Source of the DNA: Hyaloperonospora brassicae
Lineage: Eukaryota > Oomycota > Peronosporomycetes > Peronosporales > Peronosporaceae
Length of the DNA stretch: 64,000 nt
Assembly: GCA_947650285.1 (NCBI GenBank)
Contig: CANTFL010001387.1
Coordinates: forward strand, 267,936-331,935
Direction of reading: 5' to 3'
The first letter of the stretch is position 1; each line of letters begins with the position of its first letter. The notes beneath the pieces were generated by a model, which saw nothing but the letters and a program-made list of their open reading frames with translations, was not told the origin of the DNA and searched no databases. Of the stretch, positions 44,941 to 55,887 are shown piece by piece. The translations under genes were made by a program, and so were the position numbers.

Positions 44941-46191
44941 TCAGTCAATAGAACTCTGTTTGTCTACGCTCAGTCCTTCCAAATCCGCCCACAAGTCAGA
45001 GGCGCACTCTTCCTGCAAAGCCTCCAGCAACTTGTGCTTGATCCGGAAGTAGACTTGGTACCGGATGTCCGGCGAGAAGTTGAGACCCCCTCGATGGGCG
45101 AGATCGGGGTGGGCCAGCACCAAATCACCCCGTGCAGCAAGGAGTTGTACTGGTGTGCCCAAATCGGGCAGCGTGCCGTCTCCCCACACATTGTCTGCTT
45201 TGTAGCACGCACCGTCATGATCATCGAGCTTGCCGTTGCCAGCAAGACGGTCGTGGAGGAGCGCGTGCGATCCCGAAAAGACAGTAAAGTTCCCACAGAG
45301 CGGCTCTGCAACGTTGGACAATGCAACACCCGCCAGTAAACTGAACGGGTGGCGCCGGCCCTGCCGCAAGCCATCCGTATGCCACTCTGTGCCCAGCGGT
45401 TCTCGCGGCTCGCCGAGGTCGGGAAACCGCAACGCAATCTGTGCTCCTTGAGGAGCCACCACTTGGCCAGCGCCCACAAGAGCTTCCACGTACTTGCAGA
45501 CATCCGAGAGGTAGTAGAGATCCAGAATCGCCCCGCTGTTGGACGTGTTCCCAGCCAGCTTGACGCTACCTTCGACCCCACCGTCAATGAGCCGTCGAGG
45601 GAGACCAAGATCATGGTTTATGCGCTGCAATGCTGCGTTGACCAAAGGCAGTGCAACAGCGCCCCGGATCTGGAGGTACCCATTTTCCATGAACGAGCGT
45701 CGCTGGGATTCGCGCAGTATCGACACGTGCGTCGACGAGAATGCGACCAACGAGCGCGTAGTGTCCATGACAAAAGCTGCGCGAGTGGATACGACTGTGA
45801 CGTGGAACACACTGTCGCGTCCTCTACCTGCGTCTCCGATCAGTCCCATCTTTGTCGCCCCCAAGTACCACCCCATCGACTGCGAGGAGGAGCGACTGAC
45901 TTTCTTCTGATGCGCGAGCGCTTTGAAATGAACGACAACGACGTCGTTAGCGCGTCCGTTTGAGTCTCGATCGGCTTCAAGTTCCACTTGGAACATAGCG
46001 AACTTGGCAGCCGCTGGCGACCAGCTCACCTGACCAGTCAGAGCCACTTTCAGCTTCTCGTACGGCCTCTCCGTGCTGCATAGACACAGTATTAGCGATT
46101 GAGAGGACTTGTCGCGGTCCACGAGCGCTCGGAACGAGTAGCCACTTGACACGTGCGTACTCTGAATGACCGCTCCGGTCTCGATCGCCAT
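44941..46191 (-). CDS. Phytanoyl-CoA dioxygenase-like protein with N-terminal extension
   Basis: Single exon, 416 residues from the Met at 46191 (MAIETGAVIQ). The C-terminal 240 residues form a PhyH-type Fe(II)/2-oxoglutarate oxygenase: start YLQIRGAVALP, iron ligands in EWHTDG (HxD) and the distal His in AHRGGLNFSPD, followed by the 2-oxoglutarate-binding Arg in IRYQVYFR. The first 170 residues are an unrelated domain with beta-strand-like composition that I cannot name; part of it (ANDVVVVHFKALA) looks like a lipid or ligand-binding beta sandwich. Substrate unknown. It lies tail-to-tail, 79 bp from the homeodomain gene. Confidence 0.82.
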   Translation of the reverse strand: MAIETGAVIQSTHVSSGYSFRALVDRDKSSQSLILCLCSTERPYEKLKVALTGQVSWSPAAAKFAMFQVELEADRDSNGRANDVVVVHFKALAHQKKVSRSSSQSMGWYLGATKMGLIGDAGRGRDSVFHVTVVSTRAAFVMDTTRSLVAFSSTHVSILRESQRRSFMENGYLQIRGAVALPLVNAALQRINHDLGLPRRLIDGGVEGSVKLAGNTSNSGAILDLYYLSDVCKYVEALVGAGQVVAPQGAQIALRFPDLGEPREPLGTEWHTDGLRQGRRHPFSLLAGVALSNVAEPLCGNFTVFSGSHALLHDRLAGNGKLDDHDGACYKADNVWGDGTLPDLGTPVQLLAARGDLVLAHPDLAHRGGLNFSPDIRYQVYFRIKHKLLEALQEECASDLWADLEGLSVDKQSSID

Positions 46192-46882
46192 CGACAGTGT
46201 GTGTGTGTGTGCGTGTGAGGAGCTCAGGAAGAGACGCAGCGGGTGCGTGTGGACTGGTGAAGCGGTGCTGTCCCCACAATATGTGAAATTGCACAGAAGA
46301 TTGACAAGTGATACATTTGCTACAAGATGGACCGATAAAAATGTACGGCTACCACGAGACCAGGCGTAAAAATGTACGGAGAGTCGATATTGCACGCACG
46401 AATCGACTCAGACGTTACTGATGACGCCTCACGGAGAAATGCTGATTCTGTCGTTGATGTCCAAACAAGTACGTCGCCACGTCGCTATGAAGTGTAAAAG
46501 CTGAGGCATTACGTGTTCGCTCTACACGGGACCACTGCAGTGCGTAGCAAATCTGCGTCCGGCTGCGACGTGACGGCACAGCATCACAATCAATTTATCG
46601 ATACTCAGTGGCTGTTTTGGTTCGTACAAAGGCGCCGCATTTACATTTGCAAACCCACACTGGAGTTTCGTACAGTCGACTCCTGACGCCAAATGAACGA
46701 AGGAATCCCCTAAACAAACGCACGTTGTACGCACACCGTTTTACATTAGCGGTACACGTCCAAAGGATATTCTCCTTTGCCTCTCGTCGTGCAATACCGC
46801 CATTGCAAACATTCCAGCTCGGTGATTGGCACAAAAAGTGGGCCATCGTACCTCCTCACGCAAAGACGACCACTTCAAGATA
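46192..46882. promoter_or_regulatory. Divergent promoter region
   Basis: About 690 bp between the PhyH-like gene (leftward) and the membrane-protein gene (rightward); a GT run at about 46198-46218 lies just upstream of the PhyH start. No gene seen. Confidence 0.4.
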
Positions 46883-48502
46883 ATGACACTAAGCCGCACC
46901 GACGATGCGACTCTGCAGCCGCTTCTTGACCGCTCGGACACCCCTGACGTCCCTCCGCATGACGATACGCTGCACACGACTCGAACGCGAGTCACAGTGA
47001 GCTGGAAAGTCGTGCTCGGCGTCGTCGCTGGTTCAATACTGATCGTCCACATTGTGTTTGTCGCACTGCTGCGAAAGACAACAGTGACACTGCACCAGTT
47101 GACGCTTCCAGACTTGTGCCATCGTGAATCAGTTGGAGAGCTTGTCATGGCGTTCCAGAATCCGTCGTACTGCTCGCCGATCGTGGGACCACTGGACATG
47201 GAATTCGCAACGAAGGACACGGCGTTCTTGCGCGTGCACGTTGCTGCCTTTGAGCTCCAGTCAGGTGTGACAACGGTGGTCTCGCCAGTCCATTTTACGT
47301 TATTGACGTCCCCTCAGGTGCTGTATCAACTCGTGCTGGCCAGCAATGGCCACAATGTCCACGTCGAAGGTCGAATTCCCGTCTCGATTTCGTGCATGTT
47401 GGTCCCTTTCACGATTCATTTCGACGTGTCAGACCTGCTGCGAGCAAGTTCACAGCCACCTGCTACTGCACTGCTCTTGCCAAAACAGCGACACACTTTG
47501 GGTTCACATGTGTACCGCGCTGACACAGCTGCATCGCGCATCGTGAACGAGATCATGGCAGAGCTCCAGCGTGTCGTCAAGCAGGTGGTCCAAACCATTG
47601 CTCTCTCCCATTTCCACACGGAGGAAGACGCGCAAGAGATATTCGCGTACACGGACGTGTCGATTGAGTACGCGTCAAGAGTGCTCTGGAATCTCCCGTC
47701 GCTATCCATTGAAGTCCAATCGGTCAATGAACAAACCATTCTCGTCGCAGGGTTCAAGCGTTTCCTCTTGGGCAGCGGCCAGACGTTCATTTCTGCCTTC
47801 ACGGAGGTCTTTAAGAATCAGTCCGAGCCCCTTTTGTCAATGCTGCAGTCCTACTTGTCTGGAAACGACGTCGTGCTTCACGTGCGCGGAGGCAATATCC
47901 CTACTCAGTGCTACTCACTGCAAGTGCTCGATCTGGTCAATGTCGAGGTGGACGTTCCCGCCAAGATCGACAGCGAGCCCGCCTTCCTTCGTGCGTACTC
48001 GATCACGCCAATGGTCAAGAACATCGATTCCAAGAGCCACATATGTGATCTCGAGTTGACCGTGTCGATCCGGATCAACAACCCGCTGCCCATTCACTTG
48101 GCTCTTTACGGCATCGAGCTGGATCTGCTGTACGAGCGAAACGCAACCAGCCACAGCCCCAGCTCCAAGTTCCTGTTGCACGTCAACAACACCACCATGC
48201 ACGTCGCGTGGCACGCCCACGAAGCCCACACGATTGGCCTGACAACAGCTGTGCACGATTTCGATGCCTGCATTGACGTCGTGACGTTCTATCTCCAGAA
48301 CCAGCTGACGTTTGACATCCAGCACGGGTCCGCCTCTCTGGGTTCCGACCTCGGAACCTTCAGTATTCCATTCTCGGTCCAAGGCATTCACATTACGCCC
48401 AGTGCGCGATCGCCCCAACCACTACCACCATCACTACCATCACCATCACCATCACCATCACCTATTGTCAGTAGTAATCCATCCCAAAGGGTCAAAAAGT
48501 AG
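46883..48502 (+). CDS. LEA-2/Tag1-like type II membrane protein
   Basis: Single exon, 539 residues. A 55-residue cytosolic N-terminus is followed by one membrane anchor (VVLGVVAGSILIVHIVFVALL) and a large lumenal or extracellular part made of repeated beta-rich modules (for example FLRVHVAAFELQSGVTTV...HFTLLTSPQVLYQ; ELTVSIRINNPLPIHLALYGIELDLLYE), the pattern of LEA-type-2/DUF3712 domains as in fungal Tag1. Potential N-glycosylation sites occur in the C-terminal half. It ends in a Pro/Ser repeat (PSPSPSPSP) encoded by a CCATCA repeat. The Met at 46883 was chosen because it directly precedes the acidic N-terminus; an upstream TTG-type extension is unlikely. Function in membrane or vacuole biology is inference. 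Confidence 0.65.
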   Translation: MTLSRTDDATLQPLLDRSDTPDVPPHDDTLHTTRTRVTVSWKVVLGVVAGSILIVHIVFVALLRKTTVTLHQLTLPDLCHRESVGELVMAFQNPSYCSPIVGPLDMEFATKDTAFLRVHVAAFELQSGVTTVVSPVHFTLLTSPQVLYQLVLASNGHNVHVEGRIPVSISCMLVPFTIHFDVSDLLRASSQPPATALLLPKQRHTLGSHVYRADTAASRIVNEIMAELQRVVKQVVQTIALSHFHTEEDAQEIFAYTDVSIEYASRVLWNLPSLSIEVQSVNEQTILVAGFKRFLLGSGQTFISAFTEVFKNQSEPLLSMLQSYLSGNDVVLHVRGGNIPTQCYSLQVLDLVNVEVDVPAKIDSEPAFLRAYSITPMVKNIDSKSHICDLELTVSIRINNPLPIHLALYGIELDLLYERNATSHSPSSKFLLHVNNTTMHVAWHAHEAHTIGLTTAVHDFDACIDVVTFYLQNQLTFDIQHGSASLGSDLGTFSIPFSVQGIHITPSARSPQPLPPSLPSPSPSPSPIVSSNPSQRVKK

Positions 48503-48588
48503 ACGCGTTTTGGCAGCTTGCGGTCGTCCTTTGCCCGACTCCCTTCGTGCAACATCCCACGCCCACCACCACCGGAGACGCAGACACA

Positions 48589-49003
48589 ATGGGCACCTCG
48601 TGCTCGCGCGGCGTGTGCCTCGCCGTGGGCGTCGCGTACCCCGCGTACGCGAGTTTCAAAGCGCTCGAGCGACCTGCGTCCGGCCACGACGCCAAGCAGT
48701 GGCTCACGTACTGGATCGTCTATGGCGCCACGACGTCCGTCGAAGCCGTCGCGTCGCCGCTCGTGGGTCTCGTGCCCGGCTACAGTGCGACGAAGACGCT
48801 GTTCCTCGTTTGGCTCATGGCCCGGCCGACTCATGTGCGTTCAGCGCCTGTCACGAGCAACGAGTGACTGTACCAGTGTATAGACTGATGAAGGAATTGG
48901 CTGATTGGGGGCATGGGCCACTTTAAGGGTTGCGATAGAGTGTGGAGTCAGGAGCTAACTGCGTTGTGGGAATGCTGTGGAATTGTTGTGCGTGTGTGTA
49001 TGC

Positions 49004-49036
<33 letters not shown>

Positions 49037-49378
49037 GCTGTGGTCGTTGTGCTGTGGTCGTTGTGCTGTGGTTGGTAGGGCGCGACAATTGTGTACGACA
49101 AGTTTCTGTGTCCTTTTCTGAAGCAGAAAGAGCCGTTCGTGGACGACAAGCTGCAAGAAGCTCAGGAAGCGGCAGAAGGCGCGCTGTCTTCCTTTGTGCG
49201 AGCGTGGGGCCAGACGATTACTGATCAAGTCGTCGCGATTCAGAAGAGCGACGAGTTCAAGCAGCTGTGCGCGGCGATCAAAGCGCTGGCGTCGCCGGAT
49301 TCGACGAAAGAGCGAAGACGGAGAAAGAGTATTGATGAGAGCACACAGTCGACAAACCCAGACGGAGGAAGTGAGTGA
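48589..49378 (+). CDS. TB2/DP1/HVA22 (REEP) family protein
   Basis: Exons 48589-48834 and 49079-49378 (181 residues). ER membrane-shaping family with hairpin membrane segments: VAYPAYASFKALE, QWLTYWIVYGATTS, PLVGLVPGYSATKTLFLVWLM, joined in phase to GATIVYDKFLCPFLKQKE, the usual end of the domain. The C-terminal 90 residues are a charged amphipathic helix region. The 244-nt intron carries a (TTG)n run near its acceptor. The Met at 48589 directly precedes the first conserved segment; a Met 14 codons upstream is possible. Confidence 0.9.
49001..49036. repeat. (TTG)n repeat inside the HVA22-like intron
   Basis: About eleven TTG units close to the 3' splice site, followed by repeated GTGCTGTGGTC units. 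Confidence 0.9.
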
Positions 49379-49411
49379 GTGAGTGAGTGAATGAATCGAT
49401 CGATCGTACAC
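49372..49411. repeat. (GAGT)n/(GAAT)/(CGAT) tetranucleotide tract
   Basis: Starts at the stop codon of the HVA22-like gene, so part of its 3' UTR. Confidence 0.85.
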
Positions 49412-49545
49412 GACAAGAGGGTGTGTGTTTGCATGAGTATGCCATTGTGCGTTGGCGGCCTGTTTGACCCCTTACTGGCCCGAAACGGGAGACGCCCCGC
49501 AGTCGACGTCTCTTGCAATACCTATTCTACTCGCTCACGTCCAGG

Positions 49546-50942
49546 TTAATAGTGGTGCACGTACTTGAAGTCCTCCCGCGAGTTGACCTTGTCAATGTAC
49601 GAGTGTGCCTTGAAGTGCTCGGCTTGGATCAATTCCGCGAGCATGGGGGCAACCGATAGGCGCTTGAGTTTGTTCGTGTGAAACGCCTTCGGGTCGGCAG
49701 GAATCGTGTCCATGACGACCACTTGGGACACATTCGAGTCCTCGATCAACCGCTCGGCGTCGCCATTAAGCAGCGGATGCGACGCAAAGCAGTACACCTT
49801 TCGAGCGCCTTTACTCAGCGCAAGGTTTGTGAGCTTGGACAGCGTCTCGCTCGTGTCGATCAAGTCGTCTACGACAATCACGTCGGCGCCCTTGACATCG
49901 CCGACAATGTCAGCAGGCGACTGCTGCCCCGACTCTTCTTTGCCCGTGCCGTGGAAAAACACGGCAAACTGCGCTGGCGAGTCCGGCAGCCACTTGTTGA
50001 GCCCCGTCTGGAAAATACGGGCCCGACGCAGACACTCGGGGTTCGGTGCCATCACCACGAGCGGGCGACGAATGTACACTTGCGTGGCAAAGTACTCGAC
50101 GCCCGCCATGATTGTTTCAATCGTCTCGACCGGGATGTCCGAGCTGAAGAAACACGCTTCGTGGCCTTCAACGCGCATCTGCATGTCGACCGCAATCACG
50201 CGGTCGACCCCCATGACCTCGAGCATCTTGGCAATGTCAGCAGCCGGACTCTGGATAAACTTGGAATTCAAGCTAGTAGCAGCTGGATTTGCTCGACGAT
50301 GGTGCTTGTACGCATAGTACCTGAACCACCGCCACCACCACCACCAACAAGACCACAAGAGAGCAAGTACACACAGCAGAGACACTGTCACTCGTCTGCC
50401 TCCCTCTCCAATCCATTTGTCGAGCGTCAGCTCAGTACGTACGGCAGGACGACCGTCACCTTCTTGGCACTCGCTCGCCGCATGGTACTGACCATCAGCA
50501 GGAGCTCAATGATATTGTCGTTCACGGGACTCGCGAGACTCTGCACCAGGTACACGTCTTTGCCGCGCACGCTCTCGCCCACTTGCACCTGCACTTCGCC
50601 GTCGGCAAAGCGCCCGAGCGTGATCTTCCCCACGCGCGTGCCCAGGCGCCGCGCAATGTCGTCGGCCAGTTCAAAGTGCGACGAGCCCGAGAAGATCTTG
50701 AGCTCGTGGCAGCCGGGAATGAACATGCCGGCGTGCGTACACGGGTGTTTGTCCGAGGGGAAGAACGGCGAGAAGGGGTCCACGCGCTTGCGGTCGGACG
50801 GCACGCCGAACTCGAGGTCGCGCAGGTCGCGCTTCTCTTCGGCCCGTGCCGCGGCGTGCGTCAGGCCGAGCGTCGCGCCGGTAGCGAACACGGCGAGCCG
50901 CGGCGTCACGCGCGCGACGGCGGCGCGAAAGCCAAAGCCCAT
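49546..50942 (-). CDS. PRS: Ribose-phosphate pyrophosphokinase (PRPP synthetase)
   Basis: Exons 50942-50443 and 50320-49546 (424 residues). It makes PRPP from ribose-5-phosphate and ATP for nucleotide, His and Trp synthesis. Conserved elements are the N-terminal fold LKIFSGSSHFELADDIARRLG and FADGEVQVQVGESVRGKDVYLVQS, the binding region around PYYAYKHHRR created at the splice junction, and the PRPP/ribose-phosphate loop VIVVDDLIDTSETL. There is an N-terminal extension of about 75 residues with Arg/Ala-rich start (FRAAVARVTPRLAV), probably an organelle-targeting sequence. The flexible loop differs from the usual YARQDKK form, so it belongs to a divergent PRS class. Confidence 0.9.
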
Positions 50943-50961
50943 GACGACAGGTGCGAGGGAC

Positions 50962-50990
50962 AGAGTGAGTGACTGACTGACTGACTGACT
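50962..50990. repeat. (GACT)n tract upstream of PRS
   Basis: Six or seven GACT/GAGT units about 25 bp before the PRS start codon, in its 5' UTR or promoter. Confidence 0.85.
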
Positions 50991-51229
50991 GGACGAGAGG
51001 TGGCGGCCAAAAGGTCGAGTCGATGGCAGGTTTTGTAGGATGGGCTGGATTGGGTCTAGGTGGGGGGTTTATAGGTGGAGCCACTGCGCTCGAGGGTTCT
51101 GACCAGCGTTTCAAGGTTCGAATGGGCATACGTACAAGTGAGGTAGGGAGGGTGTCCAGGTCTCGACTGGACTTCAGATCGTTGTTCTTTTGCTGCACCT
51201 CGAGTGCTACTTGTCTAAACAATCTGAGC

Positions 51230-53809
51230 CTACTCGTTCTTCTTGGGCAGACTCTGCTCCAGGAGCTCGGCGAGGATCTCGTTCAAGCCGCCAAGGATGC
51301 TGCGACCGTCGTCGACAAGACCAGCAGCCACGGTGGCGTTCGTGTAGATCTGGAGCGTTCGTAAACAGAGCGGCACGAGCAGGTTAGTAAAACGATCGGT
51401 TTCGAGCAATTTGTTGCAGCGAAACGCACCTGGCAGGCCACCTTCTTGGCCAGCGTATCATTCACTTCACGAAGCGAGTTCAAGTTCACGATGATGCTGT
51501 GGTTCGGATTGATCTCCATCACGTTTTTTGACAATCCTCCCACACCCTGTCCCGCGCGGTCATTCACCATCTGCATCATCCTGTAACGACAAATATGATG
51601 AGCGTGAACATTGATACATTGTTCATCTTCATCACATCATGACGTACTTGCGAATAGAGGCCGACTCGTGGTCGACGATGATAGCAGGCGAGTTGATGAG
51701 ACGAGAAGTGAACTGCAATTCACACATACCACGACTTCAGCAATTTGCCAGCCACTGCGTCATACAAAGCGGCAACATACCTTGACTTCCTTCACGCTGT
51801 CCTCCAGTGTCAGCTTCAGCCATGCCCCGAAAAGTTGTTGCTCGTCTTCTGACAGCTTCTTTTCGGTGGCATCGTCAGCGTCGCTGCCAACGTCGATCTT
51901 TGCATGCTCGGCAGATATAACCTTGCGGCCGTTGAACTCGGCGACGTTCGTCATCACAAAATCGTCCATGGGGCTGTAGACGAACAGCACCTCTTTGTTC
52001 ATTTTCCTACAAAAGCAGAAACAAGCAGATCAGTCAATACTTGTCACAACAATGGCAGCGGCGGAACAGCCCAAGAAGTGCACACATACTTGAAGGCCTC
52101 GAAGTACGGGGACGACTCCGCGATTGCTCGGGTAGGCGCGCATAAGTAGTACATCTCGTTCTGGTCTGGGGGACAGCGTGACACGTACTCATCGAGACTC
52201 GTCAACTTACCTGCATCTACTTGACTCGATTCATAACGTAGGAGCTTTGCCAATGCATCTTTGTTTGCAAAGTCGGTACAGATGCCCTCTTTGATAAACT
52301 GGCCAAACTCGCTGAAGAACTTTTCAAACTTGTCTGGCTCCTTCGTGGACTGTATTGCACAACATAGTACACCACCAAACGCATATTAGTGCAACTCGGC
52401 CAGCAAACGGCTGTTCAGACAATCGCTCAGCTTCATCTTACCTCACGCTCCAAGAAACGAACGATTCGTCGCGTCAGGACATCGCGAATCTTATGGATCA
52501 AGCGGCTGTCCTGCATCTTCTCACGCGAAAGGCTGAGCGGAAGGTCCTCGCTATCAACGACACCACGTACGAAGCGCATCCAGTCTGGCAGAATGTCAGG
52601 CGAGTTGCGCTCGATGAGAACCTTTCGTGAGTACAGGCTTACGCCCGGCTCCAGACGAGCAAAGCCAAACTTCTCCGTGTGGGAAGAACCAATAAAGAAG
52701 AGAGTCTTCAGCTCAATGGGAGCATCCGCCTTGAAAATGAGGCGGTAGGCAGGCTCATCAAACGCATTGGCGATGAACTTGTAGAATTCAGTGTACTCCT
52801 CGTCTGTCACATCGCTCTCACTTTTAGTCCAGAGCGCCTGAACGGTGTTGACCGTGTCGCCGTCAAGGACAATCGGGAACGAGACAAAGTTCGAGTAGCG
52901 ACGAATGATGGACTCCACCTTTGCCTTGGTGCCAAAGTCTTTGCAGGAATCCTTCAGGTAGACCACGATCTTACTGCCACGCGTTACGTCAGTTGCGTCA
53001 GCGATCTCGTACGATCCACTGCCATCCGACCGCCACAAGGTTCCCGAACGACCGGGCACTGCCGATTGCGAAAAGACCTCTACCTTCTCGGCAACCATAA
53101 ACGCCGAGTAGAAACCGACACCAAACTTACCAATGATGCCGCCAAGCGCATCGCCTGATTCGCCGGTCGAGCTCTCTTTCAACTGTTCTAGAAACGCCTT
53201 GGACCCCGAGCGTGCAATCGTGCCCAAATTCTCAATCAGCTCTTCCTTTGACATGCCCACACCTGTGTCTGCAATAGTGAGCGTGCCGGCCTTTTCGTCC
53301 GTCGTGATCTCAATCTTTGGCTCCAGCTCTGCATCCTGGAGGTCTGCTCCCGTAGACTGCAAGTGACGGAGTTTCTCGAGCGCGTCCGAGGCATTCGAGA
53401 TCAGTTCGCGGATAAACACGTCCTTGTCCGTGTAAATCGAGTGCGTCACGATATCCAGCAGCTGACGCGTCTCGGCTTGGAACTCGTGCCGATTCGCTTC
53501 GCAATCGATACAAACACACAGCATAAAACGCACACACTCATCAGTAGACTGTTGGTCGTCAGTTAGGGCACCCTACAGCAGTCGCATACAGTGCAATAGC
53601 GCCCACTCACTTTTAACGTCCGACGCACTCGTACTAAAGCCGGCGCCCACGTGCGGCATCGCTGCTACGATCGGACATCGGCGCGGAACGAGGCGCGCAC
53701 TCGATACTGCTGAGCGCTGCAAGGCACGACGTGGACGCGCTGCAGACGAGGACCACGTGCGGCCCGCGACGCGCTGGACGGCCGCGCGCATCGTCGTCAT
53801 CCTCATCAT
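51230..53809 (-). CDS. TRAP1: Mitochondrial HSP90 chaperone (TRAP1)
   Basis: Seven exons: 53809-53611, 53496-52442, 52349-52090, 52006-51781, 51712-51648, 51580-51430, 51349-51230 (691 residues). The Arg-rich N-terminus without acids (MRAAVQRVAGRTW...) is a mitochondrial presequence. The GHKL ATPase domain shows HEFQAETRQLLDIV, ELISNASDALEKL, DTGVGM, GTIARSGSKAF and GKFGVGFYSAFMVA; the middle domain shows SLSREKMQDS and the loop LYSRKVLIE; the C-terminal dimer domain ends LPKKNE without an MEEVD or KDEL tail, as expected for TRAP1. It folds clients in the mitochondrial matrix. A GTAAGT at 52210 inside exon 3 is read through, not a splice site, because the coding frame continues across it. Confidence 0.95.
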
Positions 53810-54250
53810 CCGGTCGGTCGGTCGTTCGTAGCCACGAGCTTTGTGTCGATTCTAGAACCGCTTGATTGGCATGAGGGAATGAGGTGCACCACACAAAGCT
53901 GGTCGCACGTGCTGTGGACGACGAAACACATGCCGGCGAAAACTTATACGCTGTGGCCGCGTGTCGTTTCGGTTACGTGTTTTCGTTAGAAATGGAACGG
54001 AGCTCGCAGAAGCGAACCTAAGCAGCTCGCGAGGAAGAGAGAGAGAGATAAAACGGTGCCTCCTCGTTAACTATATAAACGGTAGAAGACAGTATGTCGC
54101 CACAGTAGATCCGTTTTACCTGCAGCTACAGTTGCTGGCAGTCGCTTATGTTGCCGAGACCTTTCGTGTCGCACGCGGCATCAAGAACAGCTCCAGCTTC
54201 AACGACCCCATCGTCGCCCCACTCATTCACTCGCCAGCTCGAGTCCAGTA
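53810..54250. promoter_or_regulatory. Divergent promoter region TRAP1/D-LDH
   Basis: 441 bp between two divergently transcribed mitochondrial-protein genes; a GA run at about 54033-54048 is the only visible low-complexity feature. Shared regulation is possible but not shown. Confidence 0.4.
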
Positions 54251-55887
54251 ATGTGGAGCCGCGCCGTCGCTCCGTCTGCGCGTCGATGCGCTCTACGCTC
54301 GTCCCCCACCGTAGTCGTTCAGCTTCGCCATCACGTCATTGGACGTCGCGTGCCGTCAGAAGAGACGCTTGCAGCGCTCAAAGAGCTCTTGGGCGACCGC
54401 CTCTCGACTGCAGCGTCTGTATTAGAGGTACGTGCAGATCGATCTGACTTCCGCAACATAGCAACAGAAGGCTAGAAACCGTTGGTGGGCTTGAGTTGCT
54501 CCAGTGGTAGTCCCACTCTCAAACGGGGCTGACGTCATGTACCCATTTTCGATCACTAAACTGTATCCATATGGTATAGCAACACGGCACGGACGAGTCG
54601 TACCACGCCGTTGCGCCGCCTGATGCCGTCGCGTTTGTCCAGTCGACTGAAGAGGTGTCCGAAGTGGTCAAGATCTGTGCTGCTGGCGATACGCCCGTGA
54701 TTCCATTCGGTGCCGGCTCGTCGCTTGAAGGACACATCTCGGCTGTCCAAGGTGGGGTCTCAGTTGACCTCACGGGCATGAACGCCGTCTTGAACGTGGA
54801 GTTTGAGAACATGAGCTGCAAGGTGCAAGCAGGAGTCACTCGTGAACAGCTGAATGTCGACCTACGCGCAACGGGCCTCATGTTCCCAGTCGACCCGGGC
54901 GCCAACGCTTCGATTGGAGGGATGATCGCTACCAATGCATCCGGTACAACTACCGTGCGGTATGGCAACATGAAGACGAACGTTATGGCGCTGACGACTG
55001 TTCTGGCGGATGGACGGATCGTCAAGACGGGCGCTCGAACCCGCAAGTCGTCCGCTGGGTACGACCTCACGCGTCTGTTCATTGGCTCCGAGGGAACGCT
55101 GGGCATCGTCACGGAGGCTGAGCTCCGTCTGTTTGGTATTCCCGAAGCAGAGAAGACAATGATTTGTCAGTTTGACTCGATCCGGAACGCTGTCGACATG
55201 TGTGCGACTGTGATGCAGATGGGCATTCCGGTGGCGCGAATGGAGTTGATGGACGAGAACGCTGTCGAGGCGATCAATAAGTACTCGAAGCTCACAACCC
55301 CCGTGCGGCCGTCGCTCATCGTGGAGCACCATGGTTCACCCGGTGAGGTGAAAGAGCAGAGTGCTATTGTAGTGGACATTGCCAATGACTTTGACGCGAA
55401 GGATATTGAGCTGGCGAATAGCATTGAAGAGCGTAAGAAGCTGTGGAGTGGTCGCCATGCTGCTTGGTACGCCACGATAAGCCAAATGCCTGGCAGCCGT
55501 GGTTTATCTACCGATGTCGCTGTTCCGTTTGGTAAATTAACGGATGTGATCGTCGAGACACAAGCGGACTTGAAAGAGTCTGGATTGTTTGGCGCGATTG
55601 TTGGACACGTTGGTGATGGCAACTTCCACGTCATGTTGCCTATTTTGCAAGATGATGCAGAGCTGATGCGAAGGGTGCACGAGTTCTCTGATCGCCTAGT
55701 CAACCGAGCTATCAAGTATGAGGGCACGTGCACGGGCGAACACGGCATTGGCATTGGCAAGCTGGACTATCTGTTGAAGGAACATGGCGATACGGTGGAA
55801 GTGATGCGCACGATTAAGAAGGCGCTGGACCCTAAGAACATCATGAACCCGGGCAAGATTTTTGCAGCGACGAGTGCCACTTGGTGA
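54251..55887 (+). CDS. DLD: Mitochondrial D-lactate dehydrogenase (FAD-linked, GlcD type)
   Basis: Exons 54251-54427 and 54580-55887 (494 residues). It oxidises D-lactate to pyruvate, passing electrons to cytochrome c or quinone. The N-terminus (MWSRAVAPSARRCALRSS) is a mitochondrial presequence. The PCMH FAD-binding fold shows TPVIPFGAGSSLEGH, VQAGVTREQLN, VDPGANASIGGMIATNASG and GSEGTLGIVTEAELRL; the C-terminal cap has FGAIVGHVGDGNFHVML and the FAD-linked oxidase end GEHGIGIGKLDYL, NPGKIF. D-2-hydroxyglutarate dehydrogenase is a relative, but the length and motifs favour D-lactate dehydrogenase. Confidence 0.93.

Noticed and set aside
49678..50976. Long plus-strand frame opposite PRS (432 codons)
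   Set aside because: Shadow of the real PRS exons on the other strand; it shows no motif and runs through the PRS intron.
52200..52215. GTAAGT inside TRAP1 exon 3 as a splice donor
   Set aside because: The coding frame continues unbroken through it with family-like sequence (DAGKLTSLDEYV).
52679..53158. Plus-strand frame inside TRAP1
   Set aside because: Antisense shadow of the conserved HSP90 coding sequence.
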